Assembly (NCBI RefSeq): GCF_029168945.1
Contig: NC_083607.1
Location: 39,789,257 to 39,853,256, forward strand
Direction of reading: 5' to 3'
Length of the DNA: 64,000 nt
Source: Cannabis sativa
Lineage: Eukaryota > Streptophyta > Magnoliopsida > Rosales > Cannabaceae
Position 1 is the stretch's first letter. The number at the start of each line of letters is the position of its first letter. The notes beneath the pieces are model-generated. The model had not been told where the DNA came from. It ran no database searches and was given only the letters and a program-made list of their open reading frames with translations. Positions 49,066-60,132 of the stretch are shown here, one piece after another. The translations under genes were made by a program, and so were the position numbers.

Positions 49066-49746
49066 CCTCCCTAATGGAGGAACGTTCATTAGCAATTTCG
49101 CACCGTTTAACCTCGCATGATAAGTAGTTTGTAAGTGTTTTGTACGGTATGGATCACCCTAATGGTGGCGACCATACTTGACTTGCAAATTATGAAACAA
49201 TGGTGGAAGCTCATAAGATAGAATTGCCTTGACTCTCGCCTAAACGGGACAACGCTGAATTCCAATCTTGATCGAATAAAAGGTTGCTAGAATGTTTAAC
49301 ATTTTAGACGAGCTGACAACTCTATTCAATGAATGGTAGCTTTGACTCTCGCCTAAACGGGACACTGATATCAGTTTGTTGAAAACCTTGGAAATTATTT
49401 AGGATTGTATGTTTTAGTATTTTCACTTGTCATTCCTACTTGCTATATGCTTATAATTTCTGAATTGTGTATGAATTTATATTGAACCATGTTATTTTCT
49501 GTTATTAAGTTGTAGTTTAATTTCGAATCTTCATTGTTGGTCTAACATGTTTGTTTTTCTAATGAGATAAATCCCTAATGGATTTTCACCATTAGACATA
49601 CATAATAGTGTAAGATCTCGAAAGATAAATATTGTATATGCAACATCTAGCTGTTCATCAATTGATGACACCTTAGACTAGTATTTTTACAATATGAAAC
49701 AAGAAGATTACATAAATAAGATTACTTTGTCTTTCGCTAATCGAAA
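49066..49746 (+). other. Set of small hairpins with CTAAT or CCTAAA loops and variable stems
   Basis: CCTCC-CTAAT-GGAGG (49066-49080); CACC-CTAAT-GGTG (49155-49167) with an outer GTATGG/CCATAC (49147-49177); TCTCG-CCTAAA-CGGGA (49234-49249 and 49347-49362); AAATCC-CTAAT-GGATTT (49569-49585); TTTCG-CTAAT-CGAAA (49732-49746). The fifth and last hairpins sit in the second copy of the duplicated leader segment at positions equivalent to the first and third. In both pairs the stem changed on both arms and pairing was kept. Confidence 0.65.
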
Positions 49747-50274
49747 CATCGTTGGATTCTTATTTATAAACGAAATTATCCTAATTCCTCTTAGCTTATT
49801 CATTTCGAATTAGCTCCATAATATATCATTGGATGAATGGTCTATAAATCATTTCATGTCATTATATTTTCTCTTAAGAAATTAAATGACGCATATGATT
49901 ATAATCCCGAAATTCTATTCCCAGTTGATATCAATCCTCAATCTTAGAAATCTCCTACTTGTATGGGCAAATCTGACTTAGAGTTTGTATTAGTAGTGGT
50001 GGTCCAAGATAGAATTACTCATAATATTTGGTATAAATTTAAGTCTTTGACTTTAATTTTAGAATCCAAATAGAAATTTTCTTATATTTCTAATTCCAGA
50101 ATACAATACAGTTACACTTTCTCAAGTGTTTAATATCTATCTTCTATTAATGGATTCAAACTGTATGGAATATGAGTTAGGTATTCTGTGACCAGGATCC
50201 ACTTGCAGTATTCTATGAACTCATTGATGTAACTACACCTAAGTCATCAAAAGACACTACCACATTTTTTTTAA

Positions 50275-52181
50275 TCTATGGCATTTGTATCTTGTTCATA
50301 GTGGATTTGACAAGATCAATCTCTGCAAAGAGTTAATATGCCTATATCCACTGAAAGTAGTTCATCTCATTCGCAGATGAATGTACATTCAGGGGTGGAT
50401 ATGAGTTTTTCGTTGTATTCTTCAAACGATAACTCTAGATTATACCTTTTAGCAAGAAATTTGAAATGTTTGAAAAATTTCATTAATTTCTAGCAATGGT
50501 TAAAACCATTAAGGTAAGTGGTTAAAGATCTTGCGAACTGATAGGGGTGGAGAAATAGTTAGTAGATATGCAGTTCAAAGATCATTAAATTGATTTTTGA
50601 ATTATATCCAAACTTACCTCCCCAGAAATTTCGAGTTGCATGTTGATGATTAGTTACCAGTCGTTGCCTAATTCCTTCTATGGTAATACAATTTCAGAAT
50701 GATGTAATGGTTGTATACTTAATGTAAATCATTACTAGATTCATGGATGACCTAATCAAAATCTTAAGAAAAGCTAGAACTGTTAACCATGGTTTGTTAG
50801 CTATTCTAAGTGATTAGGGGTGGACCATCCCATTGTCAATAGATAAGAAAGTGTTTGTTCAAACAAATACTACTTTTCTAAGAAAATGACTAAGTCTGAA
50901 AAACAAGTAGCAAATAAAGGAGATATTTAATTCTTGATTCCAAAAGTGTTCTATCATCTTATATAACATATGATGATCCCACTGCCTCTGTTGTCTTGTC
51001 ACAACGGAAGAGATCAATACCATTTAGTTTTCTAAGACATAATTCACGGTGCCTTGTCATAGTGGGAGAGTTTCTAGGAACTCACCTTCTTATGACTTGG
51101 GAGACACTAGTGATTAAAATCCATTGTGAGTTTAAACAAGTAATGGATTGTCAAGATAAGAAACTAAGAAGAAAGCCAATAGAACTATGGTTTAATCCAT
51201 TCACATGCAATAACCTAAAGTTTTCTATTACAAGGACATAAAAGGAAATTTTCGTTTATAAGTCCATTCAATGGACTTAACAAAACTTCCTGTTCCTAGT
51301 ATTATAAGTTTGAGTTTATCTAAACCTATGGCTTGTGGTATACCTGGTAATTACTTACTCTAATGCAAGCAACTTACTTTAGTAATATGCTGAAGCATTT
51401 TCTTTCTAATGGCAATCTATAGAAGCTTCACAACTTCTTATGTATAGATTTTATTTATCTAAGGAAAAGTCTTAACTATTCCAGAAAAGATAAAGCCATG
51501 AAAGAATTTCTTATATCAATAGTGAGAGGTCTTAGATATGCTTTTGCATGCCTTAGACCAGACACCTGCTGTTGAGTGGGAGTAATGAGTAGGTATCAGA
51601 TTGATCCAGGAGAACAACATTGGAAGACAATCAAGTAAATCTTAAGATTAAGAAGAGGAACTATATGTTAGTCTATAAGAGTGTGTTTAAAACTCTTAGA
51701 CTACACCATATCATATTTCGAAATTTGCCTTTGTGCTAGTAAATCTTTCTGATAAGATGGTGGTTACTCTGGGGGTGGAATAGTGATTTTGGAGAAGTGT
51801 AAAAACCTATCTGAAGTCTCTAGGTCTTACCAGAAAGGGACTGAATGTTAAAGCTGCAGGAAAGGTACTTATTCAGTCTAAGGAAAGTTCTATACATCTT
51901 TGGCACCATTCCAAATTACCTTAAACTACTAGTGTTAATTTCCTGATTAACCAAAAGTAGTTGCCAAAGGTATAGAATCCAGTATCCCAAGAGAGTAGAC
52001 ATATAGAGAGGAATTTCACATTATCAATGATTTTGTGATTAAAGGAAGAGTAATGGTGGAGAAAAGGTTGTGTTTAATTCAACCTTTCAGATCCTATTAC
52101 GAGGAGTTTACTACTACTACACTTGATTTGTATATCAAGGTGTTGAGATTATTTGAAACGCACTTTTTGTTTTATATTAGT
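50275..52181 (+). pseudogene. Decayed pol of family L element 3 (integrase to RNase H)
   Basis: Ordered fragments in shifting frames: MNVHSG and a GGYEFF-like core start (about 50385-50420), KKFEMFEKFH, KILRTDRGGEI (50524-50555), ISKLTSP, the RT-side stretch QRKRSIPFSFLRHNSR (50996-51241 is open for 81 codons), and LRYAFACLRPDTCC followed by TGA (about 51527-51585). The TGA after DTCC is at the same place as in element 1 (31785) and, in altered context, in element 2. No catalytic triad is complete. Confidence 0.65.
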
Positions 52182-52194
52182 GCAAGTGGGAGTT
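52182..52194 (+). other. Polypurine tract, element 3
   Basis: GCAAGTGGGAGTT directly before the 3' LTR. Confidence 0.75.
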
Positions 52195-54088
52195 TGTTGG
52201 GTTTTATGCCCTAAATAAAACTCATTTCAATATAATCAGATTTACTTATTAATATAGATCAGAAATAACATTTAACGTTGCATGGTTCACATGATTTATT
52301 TCATGATTATATGTACATAATGTATAAATTCATCTGAAACCCTTTTCACATACTTGATCCTGTTTATTGTGCCGTCAACACATTGGAAAGTAAACATGAC
52401 TATGTGAATAAAGTTTCCTAGATTTATCAGACACAGGGTTTTACTGATATGATAATCTACAACATAGTTTACTTGTATTTGGAGAAATACTATGTTCTTT
52501 CCAGAACATTGGTTAAAGTAAAGCTCAGGTTGGATGCATGGAGTATGCATCGGAAGGGACCGATATTGAACTTTGACTTAGATTTAATTAAACTTACCGT
52601 AAAATCTATTCAAGTCAATATCGCCAAGTTGATCCTAGATCAAATGATCTTAATCCTGTTATGATTAGGCTCAATCTTGAAAGGCTATTCGTGTTCCTTG
52701 AATTGTTAGTTAAGCCTACCTTTTGGTCAGGGTGATACGTACTTTTTGGGAACACGGTAGTGCAATTAAGTGGGAGCGCTAGCATAAACATGGAATCTAT
52801 AGCTTCTATCTTGCGAAAAGTAAGCAAAGGATGATCTCCTTCGAGCTTGACCAAACAAAAATAAATGGTGGAGATCTCATTTCACATAAGCTGAAATATC
52901 ATTTATACGGGGTCAAGTGTTTTAAGGAATAAATACATTGTAGGGTGTAACGGTAATTTAATCCCTTTACAGTGTAGATCATTCATATAGAGGATAATTG
53001 ATCACATTAGGATTATAACAATGGATAACTAATGATGTGTCTATATGGTGGAACATATAGAGCATTCTATATACTGAGAGTGAAATTCTAAGTTCTATGC
53101 GTGGATTCAACGAAGAATTAATAAGTTAGTGAATTTTAGTGCTAAATTCTTGATCTACTTATTGGAAGCTCGGTTATATAGACCCATGGTCCCCCCACTA
53201 GTTGAGATAATATTGCTTGTAAGACTCATGTAATTGGTTTTGATTAATCAATTATAATTCTCAAATTAGACTATGTCTATTTGTGAATTTTTCACTAAGT
53301 AAGGGCGAAATTGTAAAGAAAGAGTTTATAGGGGCATATTTATTAATTATGATACTTTGTATGGTTCAATTAATAAATATGATAAATGACAATATTATTT
53401 AATAATTATTTATAGTTATTAAATAGTTAGAATTGGCATTTAAATGATTGAATTAGGAAATTGGCATTTTTGAGAAAATCAGATACAAAAGGTGTTAAAA
53501 TTGCAAAATTGCAAAAAGCAAGGCCCAATCCATTAGTGTATGGCCGGCCACCTATTGTAGTATTTTAAGTTGATTTTTTCATTATTTTAATGCCATATAA
53601 TTCAAATCTAACCCTAGTGGAATGCTATAAATAGATAGTGAAGGCTTCAGAAAAAATGAGACTTTTCTTCTGACACTTTCTGAATCAGAAAAAATGAGCC
53701 TTCTCTCTCCCTATCTTTAGCTACCACTTCTTCTTTCTTCTTCCTTTGAATTTCGAAATCCTTAGTGATTAGAGTAGTGCCCACACACATCAAGTGATAC
53801 CTCAATCATAGTGAGGAAGATCGTGAAGAAAGATCATCAGCAAAGGAGTTTCAGCATCAAAGATTCAGAGAAAGAGATCCAGGTTCAGATATTGATAATG
53901 CTCTGCTACAGAAAGGAATCAAGGGCTAGATATCTGAACGGAAGGAGTCATATTATTCCGCTGCACCCAATGTAAGGTTTCTTAAACTTTATATGTGTTT
54001 AATTTATCGTTTTAGAAAGTTCTTATTTAGGATGTTAATAAACATACTTGTGAGTAGATCTAAGATCCTGGTAAAATAATTTCCAACA
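52195..54088 (+). repeat. Family L element 3, 3' LTR (1894 bp)
   Basis: Nearly identical to 43998-45891. TATA box at 53626-53633. Followed by the target duplication ACAAC. Confidence 0.92.
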
Positions 54089-54093
54089 ACAAC

Positions 54094-54294
54094 TTTGGTA
54101 TCTAATACTTGAAACTGTTGTAAATGTTTTGTATACAGGATCCTGGTTATATATATGTTATTTATTTTGGTATTTATGAGTATTTAAATAAAGTTTTAAT
54201 TATACACAGTTTTTCAATAAACTTGTTGATTAGCAACGAGCTGGACAATTAAGTTAAAATCATGATAACGCGCCTAAACTAGTAGGGTGTTACA
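54094..54294 (+). repeat. Plus-strand gypsy LTR, last part
   Basis: Resumes the LTR interrupted at 43997 and ends GGGTGTTACA at about 54294, a typical gypsy LTR end. Confidence 0.5.
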
Positions 54295-54972
54295 AAGTGG
54301 GAGTTTATTAGGATTTTATACCCTAAATACAACCCATTTCAATATAATCAGATTTACTAATTAATAAAAGATCGGAAATCATTGTATGTTGCATGGTTCA
54401 CATGATTTCTTTTATTATTATATGTTTAATGTATAAATTCTATCAAATCTAGAACATATAGTTATTCATGGTTATAGTGTTGTCAACACAATGGAATATA
54501 CTCTTGATTATATATTTCAAAAGTTTATGTCCCATGATTTGTCAGTACACTAATTTAAACTGACATGATAATTAGCAATAGAGCCTACTTACACCTTGGA
54601 TAAGTGTTTTGTCCTTTCCAGGACATTGGCAAAGTATGCTAGGATAGGATGTATAGAGTATACATCAAACTGGATTGATATTGAACTTGGATACGATATC
54701 ATAAACTTACCGTTATATCTATCTAAGTTAATATTAGTTAGTTGATCTTAGGTCAATAGATCTTAATCCTGATATGGTTATGTTCGATCTCAACTGTGTT
54801 ATTTATGTTATTGGAGTTGTTCGTTAAAGCTGACCAAAGGATCAGCCCAATACTCACATCTTGGGAACATGATAGTACAATTGAGTGGGAGCGCTAATCA
54901 TAGATAAAGAATCTATAGCTTCTATAAGTATGTAGAACTGAAATGATAATTTTCTTCGAGCTTTGCTAACTT
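54295..54972 (+). repeat. Old family L LTR fragment with polypurine tract
   Basis: AAGTGGGAGTT (54295-54305) matches the family L polypurine tract, and from 54306 a diverged LTR start (TATTAGGATTTTATACCC) follows. Homology fades at about 54972, well before the TATA box. It is the beginning of a 3' LTR whose element was cut on the left by the gypsy LTR end. The 109 bp from there to the CACTA element show nothing recognisable. Confidence 0.7.
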
Positions 54973-55739
54973 CTTGAATTGCCAAACACATATAATCACG
55001 ATATCTAGATGCATGCTTGTATACAACAACTATCATTATAACTGATATGTCATATATCTTGCAATATAAACATGTACATATCACTACTACAAAAATTCCT
55101 TTTTAAGTTCATCAAAGTTGGACTATATAAGTATTACTAGTCTATTTTATGTTGGACATAGTATCAAGGGACATAAAAAATGTCTTTTTCTAGTCCAATA
55201 ATATTAGACTAGAAAAATATTTCTAGTCCCACTAAGTTGAACGTAAAAGTCGGACACAACCCAAATTTATATATCTAGTCCAATTTTATTAGACTTGAAA
55301 TAATATTAATTTAATTTTTTAAAATAATATTAAATAATTTATATATTATTTATATTAAAATTTTAATTATAAATTTACTATAAAAACTATATATAAATTA
55401 ATAAATATAAATATAAATTAATTGTTAATAATATAATTATTACACAATAAATTAATATCAAATATACAGAATACCCCTAAAAAATAAATATCAACAAGTA
55501 AATATACATCATAATTTATTTAAAAGAAATAAAATAAACAAATTAAATAAATAGAAAAAAAAACCCAAGCCCTTGAATCAGATCTGGAAAAGAAAAACAA
55601 TCTGAGGCCAATCAATCTTCTTGCACGGCGGTCTCCACTACGAGATCTAGCTCCGCCTCCTACAAAACCCCAAAATCGAAAACCCTTAGCTCTATGAAAC
55701 CACAACTTCTGCCTCTAAGAAACGCCCAAATCTGATTAA

Positions 55740-56048
55740 CTCCAGCTCTGTGAAACCACGACCTCTCGCCTCTACAAAACCCTTAAATCTGAGAAATATC
55801 CACCTCTGAAAAAACCCATCTCTGCCTCCTACAAAACCCCCAACTCCGAGAATGCAAACTCTGAAGCCCCATCAACGTCAGCGTCATCTGGAAGAAAGAA
55901 AGAAATCACCGTTCATGAGCCGTCGAAGACCCTGCGTGTTGTTCACGAGTCGATGAAGACCCTGCGTGTCGTTCACGAGCCGTCGAAGCCCAACCGCCAT
56001 CCACAAGCCACTGAACCCAGCTGTCGTCCAAATGAGAAGAGAAAATAA
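55740..56048 (+). CDS. Open frame inside the CACTA element, possible captured gene fragment
   Basis: An open frame of 102 codons lies between a TAA at 55737 and a TAA at 56046-56048, without an early ATG (the first Met codon is at about codon 71). The content is rich in Ser, Pro, Lys and Glu, unlike the AT-rich ends. It includes a 30-bp direct repeat (55911-55940, 55941-55970, then partial) that encodes VHEPSKTLRV and VHESMKTLRV. I do not recognise the protein. CACTA elements often carry pieces of host genes, so a captured exon is possible; an untranslated leader of the lost transposase gene is an alternative. Confidence 0.3.
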   Translation, partial: LQLCETTTSRLYKTLKSEKYPPLKKPISASYKTPNSENANSEAPSTSASSGRKKEITVHEPSKTLRVVHESMKTLRVVHEPSKPNRHPQATEPSCRPNEKRK

Positions 56049-56165
56049 GGCTGAAAGATTAGGAGGCTAGGGTTTTTCATTGTTTAAAGAGAGCAGATGA
56101 GAGAAGTATTATTTATTTTATTATTATTTTTAAAAAAACAATGAGAAAAGTATGTATCTGTTATA

Positions 56166-56168
<3 letters not shown>

Positions 56169-56253
<85 letters not shown>
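56169..56253. repeat. (AG)42 dinucleotide microsatellite
   Basis: Uninterrupted AG run of about 85 bp within the CACTA element. Frames through it on either strand are artefacts. Confidence 0.95.
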
Positions 56254-56256
<3 letters not shown>

Positions 56257-56598
56257 GATATTTTATCATAGGCATTATTTAATATTTACTTTATTATTTT
56301 TTATTTTTTATTTTTTAATTAATATGGTAAGTTAAAAGTAATAAAAATCACATGCTTCACGTCCACCATTGCATTGGACGAAAATGTAATCCAAAATTAA
56401 TTAAAAAAAAAATATTGAATGAGATTTTTAAATATACAACGTCTTTCTTCTCTTTCTAGTCCAATATTCATAGCATAATACAAAAAAATTTCTAGTCCAT
56501 CATTATTGGACTTAAAATCTATTTAAAAAAATTTAATGTCCAACACTATATTTGTTGGACTAGAAAAAGAGACATAGAAGAGGTTATTTGTAGTAGTG

Positions 56599-58208
56599 TA
56601 TGTATGTGTTATACTAGTCTTACCTTTATACTGATTTAAGTGTGCCAGTCAACCTAAGTGGAAATAACTACTGATGATTAGAGGTCTTAAGTCACATTTA
56701 CAAAATAACCAATAAGTGTTTGCTCTAGAACACTTCCTAATTCCCAAAAAGAATCTAGGGTTTTCTACTGAACTACGTAGTAAAAACACCCTAAAATAAA
56801 AATTATACTTTGGCTCTAAAATGTATACCATATTGTAGAGCTTGTCGCAAGCTTCAAAATGGTATATACAATATCTAAAACGAACACTTGAATGAAAAGC
56901 TAAGGCCAAAATATAAATTGTAATCCTCACAAACATACTAAATTCCGCAAACCGAACTTTTTGATCCCTTAACTATTTTTACAATAGGAAACAAACAAGA
57001 TTTTCACCCTCAATTCTAACCCAAGGTTTTCCAAATTGTCTAAAACTGTTAAACACAATATAATGAGCATATTTCAAGAAGAAATCATAAGCCAAATCTC
57101 AATAGAATCAATTGTGTCATGATTGATCGAAGTTTGAGTTCCTTGAACTCAAACTTGCATAACAACCACTACAGCCACCCAAAATACTCCAAACTAGATT
57201 TATACACTCTTAAATAACCTTAGAAAACATCCCCTAATCTTCCTAGAATCCCCTAGCCAATCGTACTAAGAACAACCACCCAAAACCATGAAAGCCCTAT
57301 AATAACCAATAAATCAAACTACGGTTACCCAGGATCCTCGGAGGGAAGTATGAGCTGAACTTCTATGAGAAATTCCATGTAGAAGGAAGCTTCAAAAATG
57401 GAGGAGAGCTCTGGCATTTCTCTGGTTTTGGTAGCCATGAAAAGGAGAAGAAGGAGGATGAAGGTAATCTAGGTTTCTAACTTTTTAATCTCCTTTGACT
57501 TAGGTTTTGTTCAATTTTATTTTTTTAATCTTAGAATGAGTCACATCTATCAGAACCAATAAAAATGGGTGTCTAATCGTTGGGCCCAAAGACTAAAATG
57601 CCCTTACTTGCTCTCTAAGTTACCTCATAACCCTAGGGATAAAATGGTCTAATTAAATTACCCCGCTAAACCCTGATATTCTAAAATATCCAATAATATT
57701 TCCCCATAAATTACTTGATACAAACTCGTATCCATGTGACTTAAATTGGCGTCCGACCCATTTTCACTGCTACTGTGTATAAAAATATAAAATTTCATAC
57801 ATATCATGTATATCGCACCTAGAATTCAATAAACTCTCCGAAATTAAGAAATAATAATCATAACACCTATTCCATAAAAATAAGTCTATAAAAAATAAAA
57901 TACACATATCCCACATAATATAATTAATTAGTATTAAGTGTCTTACTAATCCCATATCTAATTACGACAATCATTACATGAAGAGTATAATTGGTACTAA
58001 AAATAATAAGTAGCACATTTTGTTTGATGTTTAATAAAATGGTATATTAATAGACCATACAACACATTTAAGCATGATTTATTAAATTTCTCTAGCTAAA
58101 TATGGTTTAATGAGCAAATTTGAATGGGGAATTGCAATTTTCTTATCCCGAACTTTTAAATTTATTGTAATGGATACATCTTTGTATTAGGATGTCCACA
58201 TCACATTC
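56599..58208 (-). other. Non-coding sequence, perhaps a gypsy LTR on the minus strand
   Basis: No convincing frame on either strand (56649-56936 minus is open but has no recognisable features). On the minus strand the order of a CTTCTTCTCC-type pyrimidine leader, ATGGCTACC and then GTTCAAGGAACTC resembles the transcribed part of the gypsy LTR at 42690-43300, but I cannot align it firmly or see its ends. Its left part is the target of the CACTA element. Confidence 0.3.
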
Positions 58209-58331
58209 TGTTAATGTTAGTTAGGATTACTGTTATAGTTAGTTAGAACTAACTAATTGCCAGCTTGTATCAGTCCTCTATATAAATACTTTGTTTCCAT
58301 AATTATTCAACATAATAAAGATTTGAGTACA
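58209..58331 (+). repeat. Short copia 5' LTR (about 123 bp)
   Basis: Starts TGTTAATGTTAGTTAGG and ends at about TACA. TATA box (TATAAATA) at 58281-58288. The 3' border is uncertain by a few bases because the other LTR is not in the window. Confidence 0.6.
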
Positions 58332-58337
58332 CTAATA

Positions 58338-58347
58338 TGGTATCAGA
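58338..58347 (+). other. Primer binding site (initiator-Met tRNA)
   Basis: TGGTATCAGA, matching the first ten bases of the initiator-Met primer site. Confidence 0.75.
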
Positions 58348-58399
58348 TGAATTCAACACTCTGATTCTCTCTCTGTAATTTCTTCTTTCACCATCTTCA

Positions 58400-59389
58400 A
58401 TGGCGAGAACTCGAGCTACTGGTTCAGGAAGCTCCGGCCAAACTCCATTGCCGAACAACTCATTCAACATTCCAGATGCTCCACCCAATCCTCCGATCAT
58501 TCCTCCAGTTTCAAATGTCACTGGAGACAATACTACGCGACAACCTGTTGCACAACCTCGACCTGTACACGAAGACAGTTCAAGCCCTTATTTCTTGAAC
58601 TCTGGCGATCATCCCGATCTTACTCTGGTTTCACCTCCTCTCTCAGACAAGAATTTCCAGCCATGGCGTCGCAACTTCGAGTTATCGGTTGGTGCTCGAA
58701 ACAAGACTGGTTTCCTCAAAGGAACTCTACCTCCACCACCTATTGATGACCCTCTGCACAACCACTGGCTTCGATGCAACCAGATGGTCATGTCCTGAAT
58801 TTTACATTCAGTTTCACCAGATATCAAGAGCAGCATCATGTTCTTGGACACAGCTGCAGATATGTGGAAGGAGCTTAATTCTCGATATGACCAAGGTAAT
58901 GGACCTCGTATATTCGAACTGAGAGAAGCCTTGATTACTCTCCACCAGAGTGATGACACTGTAAGTTCATACTTTACAAAATTAAAATGTATGTGGGATG
59001 AAATTCAAGAAATTTTCCCGAGAATTCCTTGTACTTATGCTGCTTTTGTCAATAATCTTGCGTCCTTGAATCAAGAACAAGTCCTTCAATTTCTAACAGG
59101 TTTGAATGAATCATTTTCCCCTGTTAGAGCACAACTTCTTCTCATTGAGCCTTTTCCCTCCCTCTCTAAAGTTTTTTCCATGGTCATCCATGAAGAAAGA
59201 CAAAGGAAACTCAAAAATCTCCAAATTCCTACACTCATTGCTACTGCCCAAGATACTTCTGCTTCAGCTGTTGCACAAAATCCTTCAGCATCAACTGCTG
59301 CTGCAAACCAAGGGTGCAACAAACGCATGAGACCCTATTGTACCAATTGTCACAAACCAGGACATCTCAAAGAAAATGCTTTTTCTTGA
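58400..59389 (+). pseudogene. gag: Copia gag with one nonsense codon and a frameshift at the zinc knuckle
   Basis: ATG at 58400. A low-complexity Pro/Asn-rich start is followed by the N-terminal copia gag domain (SPYFLNSGDHPDLTLVSPPL, KNFQPWRRNFELSV). TGA at 58796-58798 stands where related proteins have Trp (TGG); after it the same frame goes on through DIKSSIMFLDTAADMWKELN, the capsid core and YCTNCHKPGHLKEN. The last Cys of the zinc knuckle is lost through a one-base deletion at about 59376; the adjacent frame reads KCFFLIGFPTGYG. Otherwise it is well kept, so the element is only moderately old. Confidence 0.85.
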
Positions 59390-60132
59390 TTGGATTCCCA
59401 ACTGGTTATGGTGACAAGAAAAAGAATGACAATACCCAACCCTCGGCTAATCAAGCATCAACCTCAATAGACCCCCTTTCTCTCTTGGCTAACATCACCG
59501 AACAAGAAGATATTCAAACCCTTATTTCTCTGCTAAGTCAGAAACTGTAGCCTACATCTTCAATTGCGGATGCATCTCAGCCATTTGCTTCCAACATAAC
59601 TGGTAAACTCAAACCTTTTTCTCAAAGTTTATGGATTGTAAACAGTGGTGCTACTCACCACATTTGTTGTAATATTGATCTCTTTTACCATTTACACAAC
59701 AAACCTATTGCTACTTCCATCAAACTTCCTACTGGTTTATGCATTACCATACAAAAATCTGGTAGCATCAAATTTAATGACAACTTAATTCTTCATAATG
59801 TTCTTTATGTCCCTGAATTTCACTTCAACTTATTTAGTGTTCCCACTTTCCTAGACTTACCATCTCACAATGTTTTCTTCACTAAATCTTGTTGTGTTAT
59901 TCAGGGTTCTCAGAACAAGAGGATGGGGATTGCTAAAAGGGTTGGCCATCTATATTTTCTGCTGCAACAACCCAATTTGCTTCCTACAGTTTTTCATCCA
60001 TCTACTTGTAATAATTCTTGTAATAATGTCCATTCCTGGCAGGCCAGGCTTGGACATCCCTCTACGTCCACTACAAACTTTGTAAATAAAATGCTTCATT
60101 TCAAGGATTCAAATAAAATCTTACCATGTTCT
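59390..60132 (+). pseudogene. Copia protease and pre-integrase domain, truncated
   Basis: Continues from gag with a TAG at about 59548. Protease: LWIVNSGATHHI (59629-59664), in which the catalytic Asp of DSG is Asn (AAC at 59641-59643). LHNVLYVPEFHFNLFSV is the usual protease tail. The pre-integrase domain follows: HSWQARLGHPSTSTTNFV, then a CSC-like end at about 60130, where the family L LTR interrupts it. The integrase core is not present in the window. Confidence 0.8.

Larger units (their letters stand above)
45908..50274 (+). other. Element 3 leader, about 4.4 kb, non-coding
   Basis: AT-rich with no long frame. The GC-rich hairpin zone of other copies is reduced here to a TGCGATCGCA-like palindrome and TGTCCGTACAG at about 46190-46220. 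The long stem-loop is at 47235-47328 and the small hairpins are at 49066-49746. The segment at about 49025-49500 has a diverged second copy at 49525-49800 (shared anchors CATTGTTGG and ATCTCGAAAGATAA), a partial tandem duplication that element 1 shares and element 2 lacks. Confidence 0.7.
43998..54088 (+). mobile_element. Family L copia element 3, full length (10,091 bp), young, TSD ACAAC
   Basis: Two LTRs of equal length (1894 bp) are flanked by ACAAC (43993-43997 and 54089-54093). By eye I count about twenty substitutions and no indels between the LTRs, roughly 1%, so this is the youngest complete insertion in the window. It has a primer site, a very long structured leader, no gag, decayed pol and a polypurine tract. 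The longest open frames are shorter than about 95 codons. It must have moved with proteins from another element. Confidence 0.92.
55082..56598. mobile_element. Non-autonomous CACTA transposon (1517 bp), TSD TAT
   Basis: Begins CACTACTACAAAAA and ends with the reverse complement CACTACTACAAAT, giving 12-bp perfect terminal inverted repeats. TAT is duplicated on both sides (55079-55081 and 56599-56601), the 3-bp duplication expected of CACTA elements. Subterminal motifs of the TCTAGTCCAA type and its reverse recur within the first and last 250 bp, the likely binding sites of a transposase supplied by another element. No transposase is encoded. The interior holds a C-rich open frame and a (GA)n tract. 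Confidence 0.9.
58209..60132 (+). mobile_element. Ty1/copia element (Ale/Ivana-like), 5' part, interrupted
   Basis: A short LTR, primer site, gag with zinc knuckle, protease and pre-integrase domain follow in copia order. At 60133 a family L element is inserted. The rest of pol and the 3' LTR would lie beyond the window. It is unrelated to family L: the LTR is only about 0.12 kb and gag begins about 60 bp after the primer site. Confidence 0.8.
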
